Shown here: positions 6,503 through 15,011 of the stretch, piece by piece | Position numbering within the stretch: position 1 is the stretch's first letter | Layout of the letters: every line of letters begins with the position of its first letter | DNA from: JBGPIK01 sp041484845 | GTDB lineage: Bacteria > Desulfobacterota > Binatia > UBA9968 | Length of the DNA stretch: 36,433 nt | Assembly: GCA_041484845.1 (NCBI GenBank) | Contig: JBGPIK010000016.1 | Coordinates: 1-36,433 of the forward strand | Direction: 5' to 3' | Translations under genes and position numbers: made by a program | The notes under the pieces: model-generated | Told to the model about the DNA's origin: nothing | Database searches by the model: none | The model's input: the letters and a program-made list of their open reading frames with translations, nothing else

Positions 6503-7693
6503 ATGGAACAAACATCACCCGCGCCGCATTCACCACCTAAGGAATTTCTGCAGCCCCAAGGAATCCTGTCGCTCGCTAAGAATGTGGGGATCAAGGACGA
6601 CACGCTCGACTTAACGGTTATTTATTCGACGCTGCGCGCGCGTGCCGCGGCGATGTTTACGCGCAACCGTTTTCCCGGCGCACCGGTCATTGTGGGGCGC
6701 GATCATATCTCCGATGGGTTTGTGCAAGCGCTGGTGATCAATAGCAAGAATGCCAATGTCGCCATGGGCCAAGTCGGGATCGACAATGCGACTGAAACTT
6801 GCCGCATCGTCGCCGAGGAGCTGGGCATCGAGCCGCGTGACGTTCTCCCCTTTTCGACCGGCGTTATCGGCCGCCCGCTGCCGATGGACAAGATTCGTAC
6901 CGGGCTCCGCGGCATCCGTGATGAGCTGAAGCCGAACAATCTCGCCCTCGCAGCAGAGGCGATTATGACCACCGATAGTTACCCGAAATACTTTTCCTGC
7001 CAGGTCGGTTCGGCAATCATCGCCGGCATCGCCAAGGGCGCGGGGATGATCGAACCGAACATGGCAACCATGTTGGTTTACTTGATGACCGACGCCGAAT
7101 TACCGGGCTCCGCATTGCGGCCCATGCTGCGCCGTGCGGTGAACCGAACATTCAATTCCTTGAGCATCGACACCGACACGAGCACCAGCGACACCGTTGT
7201 GCTGATGGCGAACGGCCTAGCGGGTCCTGTGAATCTCCGTCAATTCGAAAACGGCCTTAATGAAGTTTGCGAATTTCTCACCCGTGAAATCGCGCGGAAT
7301 GGCGAAGGCGCCACCAAGCTCATCACCGTGGATGTCAGCGGCGCAAAAAATAAGGTGCAGGCGAAACGTGTGGCCAAGTCGGTGGTCAACTCTCCGTTAG
7401 TCAAGACCGCCGTTTACGGCAGCGATCCCAATTGGGGCCGCGTGATCATGGCGGTCGGCAAGTGTTTCGATGAGAGCATAGAGCCCGGCCGGGTAACCAT
7501 TCGTTTCGGCACCACAAAGGTGTTCGAATTAGGCTCGCCGCTCGATTGCGATCTCGAAGCGCTGCGACAATATCTCGGTCAATCGGAGGTTATGATCGGC
7601 GTCGACCTTGGCATCGGCAAAGCTTCAGCGCGCGTGTGGGGATGCGATCTGACCGAGGGCTACATTAAAGAGAACGCGTATTACACGACATGA
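6503..7693 (+). CDS. argJ: Bifunctional glutamate N-acetyltransferase / amino-acid acetyltransferase ArgJ
   Basis: This 396-aa protein is of normal ArgJ length. K178-GAGMIEPNMATML contains the autoprocessing Ala-Thr bond, with Thr189 as the nucleophile of the mature beta chain. VINSKNANVAMG, SFSTGVIG-type LPFSTGVIGRPLP, SIDTDTSTSDTV and AVYGSDPNWGRVIMAVG are all in family positions, and the protein ends NAYYTT. ArgJ transfers acetyl from acetylornithine to glutamate in the cyclic arginine pathway; whether it also uses acetyl-CoA is not decidable here. AAGGAAAT precedes the ATG at good distance. No other arg genes are in the window. Confidence 0.96.
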   Translation: MEQTSPAPHSPPKEFLQPQGILSLAKNVGIKDDTLDLTVIYSTLRARAAAMFTRNRFPGAPVIVGRDHISDGFVQALVINSKNANVAMGQVGIDNATETCRIVAEELGIEPRDVLPFSTGVIGRPLPMDKIRTGLRGIRDELKPNNLALAAEAIMTTDSYPKYFSCQVGSAIIAGIAKGAGMIEPNMATMLVYLMTDAELPGSALRPMLRRAVNRTFNSLSIDTDTSTSDTVVLMANGLAGPVNLRQFENGLNEVCEFLTREIARNGEGATKLITVDVSGAKNKVQAKRVAKSVVNSPLVKTAVYGSDPNWGRVIMAVGKCFDESIEPGRVTIRFGTTKVFELGSPLDCDLEALRQYLGQSEVMIGVDLGIGKASARVWGCDLTEGYIKENAYYTT

Positions 7694-7763
7694 TGTATTG
7701 GAGATAGCGATGGCAGCGCGCCATCGATAAATTCGTACCGATCCGTTCCCGCTGCACAAATTG

Positions 7764-9530
7764 ATGAACCTGATCCTATCGACAATCATCACCTTTGTCT
7801 TCTTGACCACCTCTTCCCTCAGTGCACAGGATAAGGCCATGACCCCGGCCGCCGACACGCTTCACCAGATGTTCGCATCGGAATGGGACTATTGGATGGA
7901 GCAATATCCCACCTGGGCATCCAGCTTGGGAGACCGGCGCTGGAACGATCGCTGGGAAGATCGCAGCCTCGAGGCCATCGAGAAACGATATCGGCACAAT
8001 ATCGAAGTGCTGGCCCGGCTCAACGCGATCGACCGCGAATCTCTATCCGCTTCGGACCGGCTGAATTTCGATTTGTTTCTCCGGGATTACCAAATCGAAA
8101 TTGAAGGACACGCGTACCGACGCGACTTGATCCCTCTCAACCAACTCGGCGGCGTCCAGACCGCGGACGAATTGGCAGACGCGCTGCGCTTCGAGACGAT
8201 CAAGGATTATGAGGACTGGTTAGCGCGGCTTCGGAGTCTACCGACACACATCGAGCAGACGATCCTGCTCATGCGCGAAGGCGCGAAGGCGCGGATGATG
8301 CTGCCCAAGGTTGTGCTCGAGCGCATTCCGGCGCAAATCGACCACCAGATCGTTGGCGATCCAAAAGCGAGCCCCTTTTACAAACCTTTCAGGCATTTTC
8401 CTGCTTCGGTTTCCGATTCAGAGCGGTCGCGCCTGACTGCCGTAGCAGAGACAGAGATCGAGAACGCGGTCCTTCCCGCCTTCCGCCGGCTGAAAGAATT
8501 TTTCATTCGTGATTACCAGCCGTTAGCAGCGGAACAACCCGGCATCTGGCAATGGCCTCAAGGTGAAGCTATGTACGGCTTCCTTGTGCGCCTGCATACG
8601 ACCACCGCGATGACGCCAAAAGAGATTCACGAGATCGGCTTGAGCGAAGTAAAACGTATCAAAGCCGAGATGCAAACCATCATCGACAAATTAGGGTTTA
8701 AAGGTTCCTTTGGAGACTTTGCCGCTTTTTTGCGCAACGATCCGCAATTTTACTATAAGACTCCGGAAGAATTGCTCACGGCTTATAGAGCCTTAACACG
8801 GCGCATCGATCCTCTGCTGGTAAAATTGTTTAAAACTCTCCCGCGCCAGCCGTACGGTGTAGAAGCGATTCCCCGAAACGTTGCGCCTGATTCAACGACG
8901 GCCTATTATCGCGGGCCGGCCGCAGACGGTTCGCGCGCAGGGACTTACTTCGTTAATATCTATAAGCCGGAGATGAGACCCAAGTACGAAATGATGGCGT
9001 TGTCGCTTCACGAGGCAGTGCCGGGGCACCACTTGCAGATCGCTTCGGCTATGGAGCAGGAAGGGTTGCCCAACTTTAGGCGCCACGGCGGTTATACCGC
9101 CTTTGTTGAAGGATGGGGACTTTATGCGGAGTCGCTCGGCGAAGAGATGGGACTTTACGACGATCTTTATTCGAAGTTTGGTGAGTTGACTTTTGAAATG
9201 TGGCGCGCGGTGCGTCTGGTTGTCGATACCGGAATCCATTATTTGCGCTGGGATCGGCAGAGAGCGATTGATTATTTTCGCGAAAATACGACCCGGCCGG
9301 AGTTGGACATCGACAACGAAGTGGATCGCTACATCGCTATGCCCGGTCAGGCGCTCGCTTACAAAATCGGCCAACTCAAGATTTTAGCGCTCCGCACCAA
9401 GGCCGAGAAGGCGCTCGGCGAAAAGTTTGATATCCGCGTTTTCCACGATGAACTCCTTAGCGACGGCGCTCTGCCGCTGGATCTATTGGAAGCAAAAATG
9501 GATGATTGGATTGCGCGACAAAAGCAATGA
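7764..9530 (+). CDS. Exported DUF885-family metallopeptidase
   Basis: The protein has 588 aa from the ATG at 7764; a TTG directly before it is ignored. The signal peptide is MNLILSTIITFVFLTTSSLS followed by AQ. The DUF885 signature HEAVPGHH sits at about residues 416-423, followed by AFVEGWGLYAESLGEEMG, whose glutamate would be the third zinc ligand. The pattern Y-R-G-P-A-A-D-G ... YFVNIYKPEMRPKYEM ahead of the motif is typical. The family is related to M3/M32-type zinc peptidases and is usually periplasmic or a lipoprotein; substrates are poorly known. It begins 70 nt after argJ in the same direction and is followed by an amidohydrolase after 37 nt, so co-transcription is plausible. Confidence 0.85.
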   Translation: MNLILSTIITFVFLTTSSLSAQDKAMTPAADTLHQMFASEWDYWMEQYPTWASSLGDRRWNDRWEDRSLEAIEKRYRHNIEVLARLNAIDRESLSASDRLNFDLFLRDYQIEIEGHAYRRDLIPLNQLGGVQTADELADALRFETIKDYEDWLARLRSLPTHIEQTILLMREGAKARMMLPKVVLERIPAQIDHQIVGDPKASPFYKPFRHFPASVSDSERSRLTAVAETEIENAVLPAFRRLKEFFIRDYQPLAAEQPGIWQWPQGEAMYGFLVRLHTTTAMTPKEIHEIGLSEVKRIKAEMQTIIDKLGFKGSFGDFAAFLRNDPQFYYKTPEELLTAYRALTRRIDPLLVKLFKTLPRQPYGVEAIPRNVAPDSTTAYYRGPAADGSRAGTYFVNIYKPEMRPKYEMMALSLHEAVPGHHLQIASAMEQEGLPNFRRHGGYTAFVEGWGLYAESLGEEMGLYDDLYSKFGELTFEMWRAVRLVVDTGIHYLRWDRQRAIDYFRENTTRPELDIDNEVDRYIAMPGQALAYKIGQLKILALRTKAEKALGEKFDIRVFHDELLSDGALPLDLLEAKMDDWIARQKQ

Positions 9531-9567
9531 ACATTGCGGCGATAGCAACTGGGGTATAGATCTAAAA

Positions 9568-10728
9568 ATGGCCAACTATCTGCTGAAGGGCGGCCGCCTG
9601 ATGGATCCGGCGAGCGGCCGCGATGGGTTATTCGACATTCGCGTGCGCAACGGCGTCGTCGACGCGATCGGGTCGAACATTGCTGCCGAAGGCGCGACCG
9701 TCCTCGATGTCAAAGAACTTATCGTCACGCCGGGTTTGATCGACGTGCACCTGCATCTGATGAAGGGGCTCGGCGCTTTCGGCGTGGACCCGGATATTTT
9801 TGGCGTCGGCTCCGGCGTTACCACGGTGGTGGATGCCGGCAGCGCCGGCCATAGTCTATTGACCGTGTTTCGCGATTACGTCACTAACAATGCGCGCACC
9901 CGAGTGCTGAACTACATCAACCTTTCGACACTGGGGGGCGTTGCGGGTCCGGGCTTTGGCATTCTCGCCGACCCTCGTCTGATCGACGAAGAAAAGATCG
10001 AGAAAGCCGTGGAAACCCACCGCGACATCATCGTCGGCATCAAAATTATGGCGACCGGTGGCGCGCTCGGAGCCGAGGGGCTGAAACCTCTCGCGCGCGC
10101 GCGAAAGCTGGGAGACCAACTCAAGCTCCCGCTGCTCGTTCACATCGGTGAAAGCTGGAGCAAGAACGCCGAGCCGGTTCACGTCGGGGATGTTCTCAAG
10201 TATCTGCGCGCCGGCGACATCGTTACGCACATGTTCACCGTCCATCCCGGCGGCTTGCTCGACGGAAACGGCCGGCTTTGGCCGCAAGTGCGCGACGCCA
10301 AAGCATCGGGCGTGCTCATGGACGTCGGCCATGGTTTGCATAATTTGAACTTCGATGTGGCGCGGAAAGTGCTCGATCAAGGCCTTCACCCCGACGGTGT
10401 GTCCACTGACGGCCATCGCGGCAACCGCCACGGACCGGTTTACGATCTGCCGACAACCATGGCGAAGCTGATGGCGCTCGGTTTTTCGCTCAATCAGGCC
10501 GTCGAAATGGCAACGGTGAACGCGGCGCGGTTATTAGGCCGAAGCGGTGAGCTTGGGACGCTGCGCATCGGTGGTACGGCGGATATTTCCGTGTTGCGCC
10601 TCCAAGATCGAGCGTGGCAGGCCGTGGACTCACAGAAAGGAATGATTCCTGCCCATCAAGCGGTCGTGCCGGTCTATACAATTCGCGGCGGAATCCTCTA
10701 TGACGCCCTTCCGAGCCAACGGCCATAG
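9568..10728 (+). CDS. Amidohydrolase/deacetylase-family metallohydrolase (dihydroorotase-like)
   Basis: The protein has 386 aa from the ATG at 9568 (MANYLLKGGRLMDPASGRDG). An upstream in-frame extension overlaps the peptidase gene and is not protein-like. Metal ligands of a binuclear amidohydrolase are visible: H61-L-H63 in IDVHLHL, a probable carboxylated K159 in GIKIMATGG, H192 in LVHIGES, H221 in THMFTVHPGG and D281 in STDGHRG. This matches the EF0837/AHA_3915-type deacetylase branch better than true dihydroorotase or hydantoinase. The product would be cytoplasmic and act on a cyclic amide or N-acylated amino acid or sugar. It probably shares a transcript with the DUF885 peptidase, which suggests peptide or amide catabolism; that link is inferred. 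Confidence 0.82.
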   Translation: MANYLLKGGRLMDPASGRDGLFDIRVRNGVVDAIGSNIAAEGATVLDVKELIVTPGLIDVHLHLMKGLGAFGVDPDIFGVGSGVTTVVDAGSAGHSLLTVFRDYVTNNARTRVLNYINLSTLGGVAGPGFGILADPRLIDEEKIEKAVETHRDIIVGIKIMATGGALGAEGLKPLARARKLGDQLKLPLLVHIGESWSKNAEPVHVGDVLKYLRAGDIVTHMFTVHPGGLLDGNGRLWPQVRDAKASGVLMDVGHGLHNLNFDVARKVLDQGLHPDGVSTDGHRGNRHGPVYDLPTTMAKLMALGFSLNQAVEMATVNAARLLGRSGELGTLRIGGTADISVLRLQDRAWQAVDSQKGMIPAHQAVVPVYTIRGGILYDALPSQRP

Positions 10729-11023
10729 CGCATTGATCTCACGATCCAGATCCGGGTCACTTAGCCATTTTGTCTATGAATGAATGATTTCCGATGCGCC
10801 TGTCAATGAATTGTATTCATACTTAAGCTAGTGATAACACTCAAGAAACTTCGTGAGGAATTTTGTCAATTGTTGTATATGATACGCCCAGTGTGAATTT
10901 CACTCAGGGATCACGCGTCTAAGGATCAGAAACGCTTCAGGTGACGTCGTGTCGAGCGGAGGGCGGTGCGTAACATCTGTTCGTTTCAATTTTAAAGATC
11001 GACAACTTTAAGGAGGATAGCTG
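10729..11023. other. 295-nt intergenic region upstream of the repeat protein
   Basis: No gene is seen. The sequence is AT-richer than its surroundings. It contains an 11-nt palindrome (GTGAATTTCAC, 10893-10903) and ends with a very strong ribosome-binding site, AAGGAGGATAG, just before 11024. The promoter of the downstream small gene must lie here, but I could not place a convincing -35/-10 pair. Confidence 0.5.
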
Positions 11024-11281
11024 ATGAAACGTTTTCTAGGTGTATTGATTGCTTCAATGTTCTTGGCCTCAGCAGCATATGCGGCCGAAGACACGACCAC
11101 GAAGGATACAAAAACGACCGATACGAAGTCCAAGGACAGCACAAAGTCCAAGGACAGCACAAAGTCCAAGGACAGCACAAAGTCTAAGGACAGCACAAAG
11201 TCTAAGGACAGCACAAAGTCCAAAGACAGCAAAGCCACAGACGCCAAGGCCACAGACCAAAGTACGACTCCGGCCAAGTAA
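11024..11281 (+). CDS. Small secreted KSKDST-repeat protein
   Basis: This 85-aa protein has a clear signal peptide (MKRFLGVLIASMFLASAAYA, cleavage before AEDTT). The mature part has no hydrophobic core: it is almost entirely Lys, Ser, Thr and Asp. Six consecutive copies of a 6-residue unit (KSKDST, last one KSKDSK) are encoded by perfect or near-perfect 18-bp repeats. Such charged low-complexity proteins are probably disordered, and pI and charge are close to balanced. The start is fixed by AAGGAGG seven nt upstream, and a strong hairpin follows the stop, so it looks like a highly expressed monocistronic gene. No family is recognised. A periplasmic buffer, stress or cell-surface role is possible but unproven. 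Confidence 0.75.
   Translation: MKRFLGVLIASMFLASAAYAAEDTTTKDTKTTDTKSKDSTKSKDSTKSKDSTKSKDSTKSKDSTKSKDSKATDAKATDQSTTPAK
11126..11233 (+). repeat. Six tandem 18-bp coding repeats
   Basis: Units start at 11126, 11144, 11162, 11180, 11198 and 11216. The consensus is AAGTCCAAGGACAGCACA. Units 4 and 5 differ by C to T at position 6; unit 6 differs near its end. High DNA identity, not just protein identity, points to recent slippage expansion, so copy number may vary between strains. Confidence 0.92.
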
Positions 11282-11298
11282 GTTTTCGTTTCAGCCAA

Positions 11299-11324
11299 GG
11301 GAAGGTGGCCCTCCCCACCTTCCC
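11299..11324 (+). terminator. Strong hairpin after the repeat-protein gene
   Basis: GGGAAGGTGG (11299-11308) pairs perfectly with CCACCTTCCC (11315-11324) around a 6-nt loop, 17 nt after the stop codon. There is no T-tract, so it is either an intrinsic terminator of the U-poor kind or an RNA-stabilising 3' hairpin. Confidence 0.6.
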
Positions 11325-11479
11325 TCACGGCGCCCGCATCGCACAGAATATGTTTTAGCTCACCTTTTCCGTTTTAATTTCCACGCTGTTTAATACTTTT
11401 GGCGGCCCGTTTTGTTCGCGCGCTTTTCTTTTCCATATACATCTGTTAACGTTTTTGAGTTGCGCGGAAAGCTAAAAGC

Positions 11480-12202
11480 ATGAAACCCCAGCCTGAAGTC
11501 GTTATCGTTCACAGTTCCGACTTGCATCTCGGCGTTGATGATACCTTTAGCAATTCGGACTCGCTTGCGAATCTTCCGAAAGTGCTGACGGCGGCAACCG
11601 CCGTGCGCGCCGATATCATCGTTCTCGCCGGAGATGTTTTTGACAATCACCGGCAACCGTTGCATCTGCTCGAGCGGGCCGCGCAGATGCTCCGCGATTA
11701 TCGTAGCCCCGTTGTCATCCTTCCAGGCAATCATGATCCATTAACTCCCGACTCGGTTTACCGGCGCGCCGGACTGGGACAGATTCCCAACATCCGTATT
11801 CTCGGTCTTAATGTCGATCAAACCGTCGAATTCCGCGAATTCGAGCTGGAGATCTGGGGCAGGCCACACTTTGATTATTCCGATATGGCGCCGCTTGCCG
11901 ATCCCAAGCCTCGCGCCGCGCGTTGGCAGCTCGCTGCGGCTCATGGCCACTATGTCGATGAAGCCAGAGACCCCAACCGCTTGATCGGTTCATGGCTGAT
12001 TCACCGCGAAGAACTTGCGGCAACCGATGCCGATTACGTCGCCCTTGGCCACTGGAATCAGGCAACTCAGGTGGGTAATGGGGATGTGACCGCCTACTAT
12101 TCCGGTTCACCGGATTATGCGGGCACGGTCAATGTGATTCGCTTGCGTGGCAACGGCCAGGTGGAAGTCTCGCAGGCCGCTCTGAACGGCAAAGCCAAAT
12201 AA
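11480..12202 (+). CDS. Metallophosphoesterase, SbcD/calcineurin-like
   Basis: This 240-aa protein carries the calcineurin-like phosphoesterase motifs in order: VHSSDLHLG (D-x-H), VLAGDVFDNH (GDxxD-type), ILPGNHDPL (GNHD), AAAHGHY and ALGHWN (GH-type metal ligands). It is closest in look to the nuclease domain of SbcD/Mre11-type DNA repair exonucleases (RADIIVLAGDVFDN). It lacks the C-terminal capping domain, and no SbcC ATPase is adjacent. It could instead be a nucleotide or phosphoester phosphatase. Cytoplasmic, two-metal hydrolysis is expected from the family; the substrate is unknown. Confidence 0.8.
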   Translation: MKPQPEVVIVHSSDLHLGVDDTFSNSDSLANLPKVLTAATAVRADIIVLAGDVFDNHRQPLHLLERAAQMLRDYRSPVVILPGNHDPLTPDSVYRRAGLGQIPNIRILGLNVDQTVEFREFELEIWGRPHFDYSDMAPLADPKPRAARWQLAAAHGHYVDEARDPNRLIGSWLIHREELAATDADYVALGHWNQATQVGNGDVTAYYSGSPDYAGTVNVIRLRGNGQVEVSQAALNGKAK

Positions 12203-12227
12203 CCACGACTCGGTTCTGTCGGTTCAA

Positions 12228-12361
12228 CCGCTTCCCTTCGACAAGCTGCTCAGGGTGGTGAGCCAAGTCGAACCACGCTCCGTTCAAGGGTTGCCCCCTA
12301 ACGCTTCACGATTCTCGATCCTTGTTCGTCTGACGTCTGATCTCCGACCTCTGACCTCTGG
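12228..12361. repeat. Degenerate repeat sequence between convergent genes
   Basis: The stretch has CTTCGACAAGCTGCTCAGGG (from about 12236), which resembles the inner part of the MITE copies at 18098 and 34505. It ends with a run of degenerate TCTGA/CTCTGA units (12328-12361). No hairpin with a T-tract was found between the two convergent genes. Confidence 0.4.
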
Positions 12362-12362
12362 T

Positions 12363-13355
12363 TCACGCGGGCAGCAGCACACGCGCCTGGTCAGCGGCCA
12401 TCACTGGATTTTTCGGCTTCTTCCCTTCTAAAACTCGAATGACTTCCCCGGCCGCGCCCCACTCGCCGCGCTGCGCAGCTTGCAAGGTCACCGCGCCCAG
12501 ATGCGGCGTCCATAGAACATTGTTCAATTGGAACAACGGATGATTTTTCTGCGGCGGCTCCTCTTCAATCACGTCCAATGCCGCCCCAGCAATCTTATTT
12601 TCTTTAAGCGCGCGGCAAAGCGCCTCCTCGCTCACAATCCCGCCACGCGCGGCGTTAATCAGATACGCTGAAGCCTTCATCAACGCGAGCTCTTTCGCGC
12701 CGATCATTCTTGTGGTTTCTCTCGTGAGCGGGCAGTGAATCGTAACGAATTCCGATTCGGCCAGCAGATCGCTCAAGCCGACCCACTTTCCTCCGAGCGC
12801 CGTGACATGCGATTCCGGAATGTACGGATCGTAGACAACGAAATTCATTTCGAATGCGCGCGCGCGGACCGCGACCCGGGCGCCAATGTTGCCCATGCCG
12901 ACGATGCCGATGGTCTTTTCGGCCAGTTCCGTGCCGGCATATTTAAGATAATCGCTCCAGCGGTTTTCTTTGACCGCACGGTTGGCCTCGTGCGTGTGCC
13001 GCACCAATGCGATCATCTGCCCGAACACCAACTCTGCAACCGACACCGCGTTGCTGCCCGGCATGTTGGTTACCCAAACTTTGTATTCCTTCGCTGCCTC
13101 GAGATCGACCCGCGAGGGATCGACTCCGACGCCCGTGCGGGCGATCACCTTAAGCCGTCCGCCGCTCTTCTGCATCTGGTCACGGGTGATCTTCCCTTTT
13201 CTGCTGATGACGGCATCCACGCGCGGGACTTCCAACTCCCAGCGTTCGGGCTCAACCCACGGATTGATGACGACAAGCTCCACCCGCTCGCGCAGCCATT
13301 TGAGCACGTCCGGTTGAAATTCTTCAGCTAACACTCGACCCAAGGACATATGCAC
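12363..13355 (-). CDS. D-isomer-specific 2-hydroxyacid dehydrogenase (phosphoglycerate-dehydrogenase-like)
   Basis: This 330-aa protein is of normal family length without the C-terminal ACT domain of some SerA enzymes. The NAD-binding loop is GMGNIG (153-158). The catalytic set is Arg237 in NAARGGIV, Glu265/266 in DVIEEEP and His285 in TPHLGAV. RTGVGVDPSRVDLEAA is the conserved substrate-loop region. It would interconvert a D-2-hydroxyacid and a 2-oxoacid with NAD(P)H; the substrate is uncertain. The gene is convergent with the phosphoesterase. Its start (MHM, third codon also ATG) lies next to a long intergenic region, so it probably has its own promoter. Confidence 0.88.
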   Translation of the reverse strand: MHMSLGRVLAEEFQPDVLKWLRERVELVVINPWVEPERWELEVPRVDAVISRKGKITRDQMQKSGGRLKVIARTGVGVDPSRVDLEAAKEYKVWVTNMPGSNAVSVAELVFGQMIALVRHTHEANRAVKENRWSDYLKYAGTELAEKTIGIVGMGNIGARVAVRARAFEMNFVVYDPYIPESHVTALGGKWVGLSDLLAESEFVTIHCPLTRETTRMIGAKELALMKASAYLINAARGGIVSEEALCRALKENKIAGAALDVIEEEPPQKNHPLFQLNNVLWTPHLGAVTLQAAQRGEWGAAGEVIRVLEGKKPKNPVMAADQARVLLPA

Positions 13356-13458
13356 ACCTCATTGCGCCTTTCGCTAAAGATTGAAACGATTATATAACAA
13401 GCAACACCCACAAGATCACTAGCGCGCATTATTCACGGTTCCTCCGAAAGTGGCGTTC

Positions 13459-13597
13459 AGGGACAAACCTTCCGGCCGCAGCCGATGGGTCTGTGGCTCC
13501 ATTGCACCCCTCCCCCACCCCATGGGTGCTCATTCCAACAGTCCGGGCCTGGCAACACCTGTACGGCTCTACGTCTGCGACCTCCAGGTTTGTCCCT
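13459..13597. repeat. Palindromic element with 12-bp perfect inner arms
   Basis: AGGGACAAACCT (13459-13470) and AGGTTTGTCCCT (13586-13597) are perfect inverted copies. Pairing continues inward imperfectly (GG.CGCAG) to about 24 nt, around a ~90-nt centre rich in C. No convincing gene was found in it. It is likely a MITE or remnant of an insertion sequence. Confidence 0.55.
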
Positions 13598-13838
13598 TCG
13601 CGCCGAACTTGCATGGGCAAGGGTGAAACAAGCTTTCATGAAAATTAGAGGAAAAACGATGACACGGTGTCGATCGAGAGGTGAGACGAAAATGCAAAGG
13701 GCAAAGCGCTAAGCATAAATTAGCGAATGCTTCTGAAAGGCTCCTTGCTCCCTGCTCCATGCGCTATGCAACAAGGCACAGACCCATGGCCTCGCTCTGG
13801 ACAGCTCGGTTGTCGATCGCCCTCATGGGTAAACAATT

Positions 13839-13955
13839 GGGGCTAGCCCATAACTCCGCTCTAAGGCGGTTTCCACGAGGGGAGAGCCCTCGCCCGTTGG
13901 GCGAATCATCTTACCTATGGTGAGAGGCCCTTAGAGCGGAGTTATGGCTAGCACC
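13839..13955. ncRNA. Long multi-branched palindrome (structured RNA or MITE) upstream of the transporter-like operon
   Basis: Arms 13842-13866 (GCTAGCCCATAACTCCGCTC...) and 13929-13952 are inverted copies with only a one-base indel, giving a stem of about 24 bp. GGG/CCC pairing may extend it outside. The 62-nt interior itself holds three small hairpins: GAGGG/CCCTC (13877-13891), CGCCC-GTT-GGGCG (13891-13903) and CTTACC-TAT-GGTGAG (13910-13924, one G-U). The whole would fold as a cross-shaped, multi-arm RNA or DNA cruciform. It ends 80 nt before the first substrate-binding-protein gene. It could be a mobile palindrome, or an mRNA leader element; the sequence alone cannot decide. Confidence 0.5.
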
Positions 13956-14032
13956 CGGCTCTTGCTAAACGCGCGGCGATCCCTATATAGTTGGCTTCCT
14001 CCCTGCTCGAAAAACTAAAAGGAATTTTGACA

Positions 14033-15004
14033 ATGCCATCAATCAAACGAATTGTCACTATGACCTTGCTCGTTCTGGCGTCTTCGCATCTACCTGCGAC
14101 TAGCCATTTTGCCCACGCCGAACGCATCAGACTCGGACTCCCTTCCCGATCGCTGGGCTATCTGCCTCTGTTCGTGGCTCTACGCCGGGGCTTTTTCAAA
14201 GACGAAGCCATCGAGCTCGATCTGCCGCTGATGTTGCCCAACATCGCGCACAATGCCCTTCTTTCGGGAGAGATCGACTATCACGGAGTCGCGGATTCGG
14301 CTTTGCGCCTCGGCGCCAAAGGCGCTCCGATCAAAAGCATCTTTTTTGGCACTACGCTTCCCAATTATTTTGTGATCGCCAAACCGCAAATCAAAACCGT
14401 GGCGGATTTGAAGGGCAAATATATCGGCGTGAGCCGCTTCGGCGGCACCACCGATTTGGCGGCGCGCGTCGCGCTTCGTAAAAACGGCCTCGACCCGCAG
14501 AAAGATGTGGTCTTGATCATGATCGGTTTAGCCGGCACGCGCAACGCCGCTCTCACCGCCGGCTCCATCGACGCCACCATCGCCAATCCGCCCGACAACG
14601 TGGTGCTCAAACAAAAAGGCTACCGCGAGCTGCTTTTCCTCGGCGACGCGATCGAATTCCCCAGCAACGGCTTTGCAACAACCGATCGACGTCTCAGCGA
14701 GAATCGCGAGCAGGTCAAACGGCTGCTGCGCGCGCTCTACCGCGGACTGCAATTCACCCGCGAACATCCCGCGGAAACCATCAAGATTATTGAAAGCGAA
14801 TATAACATCGACGCCGGGCTCGCGCGTGAATCGTATGCTTCGCTGGCGAAATCTCTGAGCAAGGATGGAACAGCGAGCGAAGCAGGATTAAGAGTTCACG
14901 CGCAGCTGATCCAAAGCTCTGAAAAAGGATTGGGCGAAATTCCATTCAGCAAGATGGTTGATTTTCGTATCCTCGAAGAGATCCGCCGCGAGGGAATCCG
15001 TTAA
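14033..15004 (+). CDS. NitT/TauT-type (NMT1/THI5-like) substrate-binding protein 1
   Basis: The protein has 323 aa from the ATG at 14033, preceded by AAAAGGAATTTTGACA. A TTG 14 codons upstream is less likely, because the ATG starts the signal peptide (MPSIKRIVTMTLLVLASSHL ... FAHA). The mature part shows the class pattern: RLGLPSRSLGYLPLFVALRR-GFFKDEAIEL, GEIDYHG, VADLKGKYIGVSRFGGTTD, LAARVALRKNGLDPQKDV and AALTAGSIDATIANPPDN. Such proteins bind small organic anions or ring compounds in the periplasm and hand them to an ABC permease. No permease or ATPase gene is nearby. It is first in a co-directional run, and the next gene starts 8 nt after its stop. Confidence 0.85.
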   Translation: MPSIKRIVTMTLLVLASSHLPATSHFAHAERIRLGLPSRSLGYLPLFVALRRGFFKDEAIELDLPLMLPNIAHNALLSGEIDYHGVADSALRLGAKGAPIKSIFFGTTLPNYFVIAKPQIKTVADLKGKYIGVSRFGGTTDLAARVALRKNGLDPQKDVVLIMIGLAGTRNAALTAGSIDATIANPPDNVVLKQKGYRELLFLGDAIEFPSNGFATTDRRLSENREQVKRLLRALYRGLQFTREHPAETIKIIESEYNIDAGLARESYASLAKSLSKDGTASEAGLRVHAQLIQSSEKGLGEIPFSKMVDFRILEEIRREGIR

Positions 15005-15011
15005 GGCGAAA

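Noticed and set aside
8892..9374. Minus-strand open frame opposite the DUF885 peptidase
   Set aside because: It is a mirror of conserved coding sequence, with no ribosome-binding site or motif.
10893..10903. GTGAATTTCAC palindrome as a CRP-type operator
   Set aside because: Its centre is a single base and the half-sites are too close for a Crp-type dimer; only noted as a palindrome.
11126..11233. Possible CRISPR or non-coding satellite
   Set aside because: The 18-bp units are contiguous, in frame and inside a protein gene with signal peptide and ribosome-binding site.
12735..13331. Plus-strand frame opposite the 2-hydroxyacid dehydrogenase
   Set aside because: It is antisense to a well-matched dehydrogenase and has no protein-like features.
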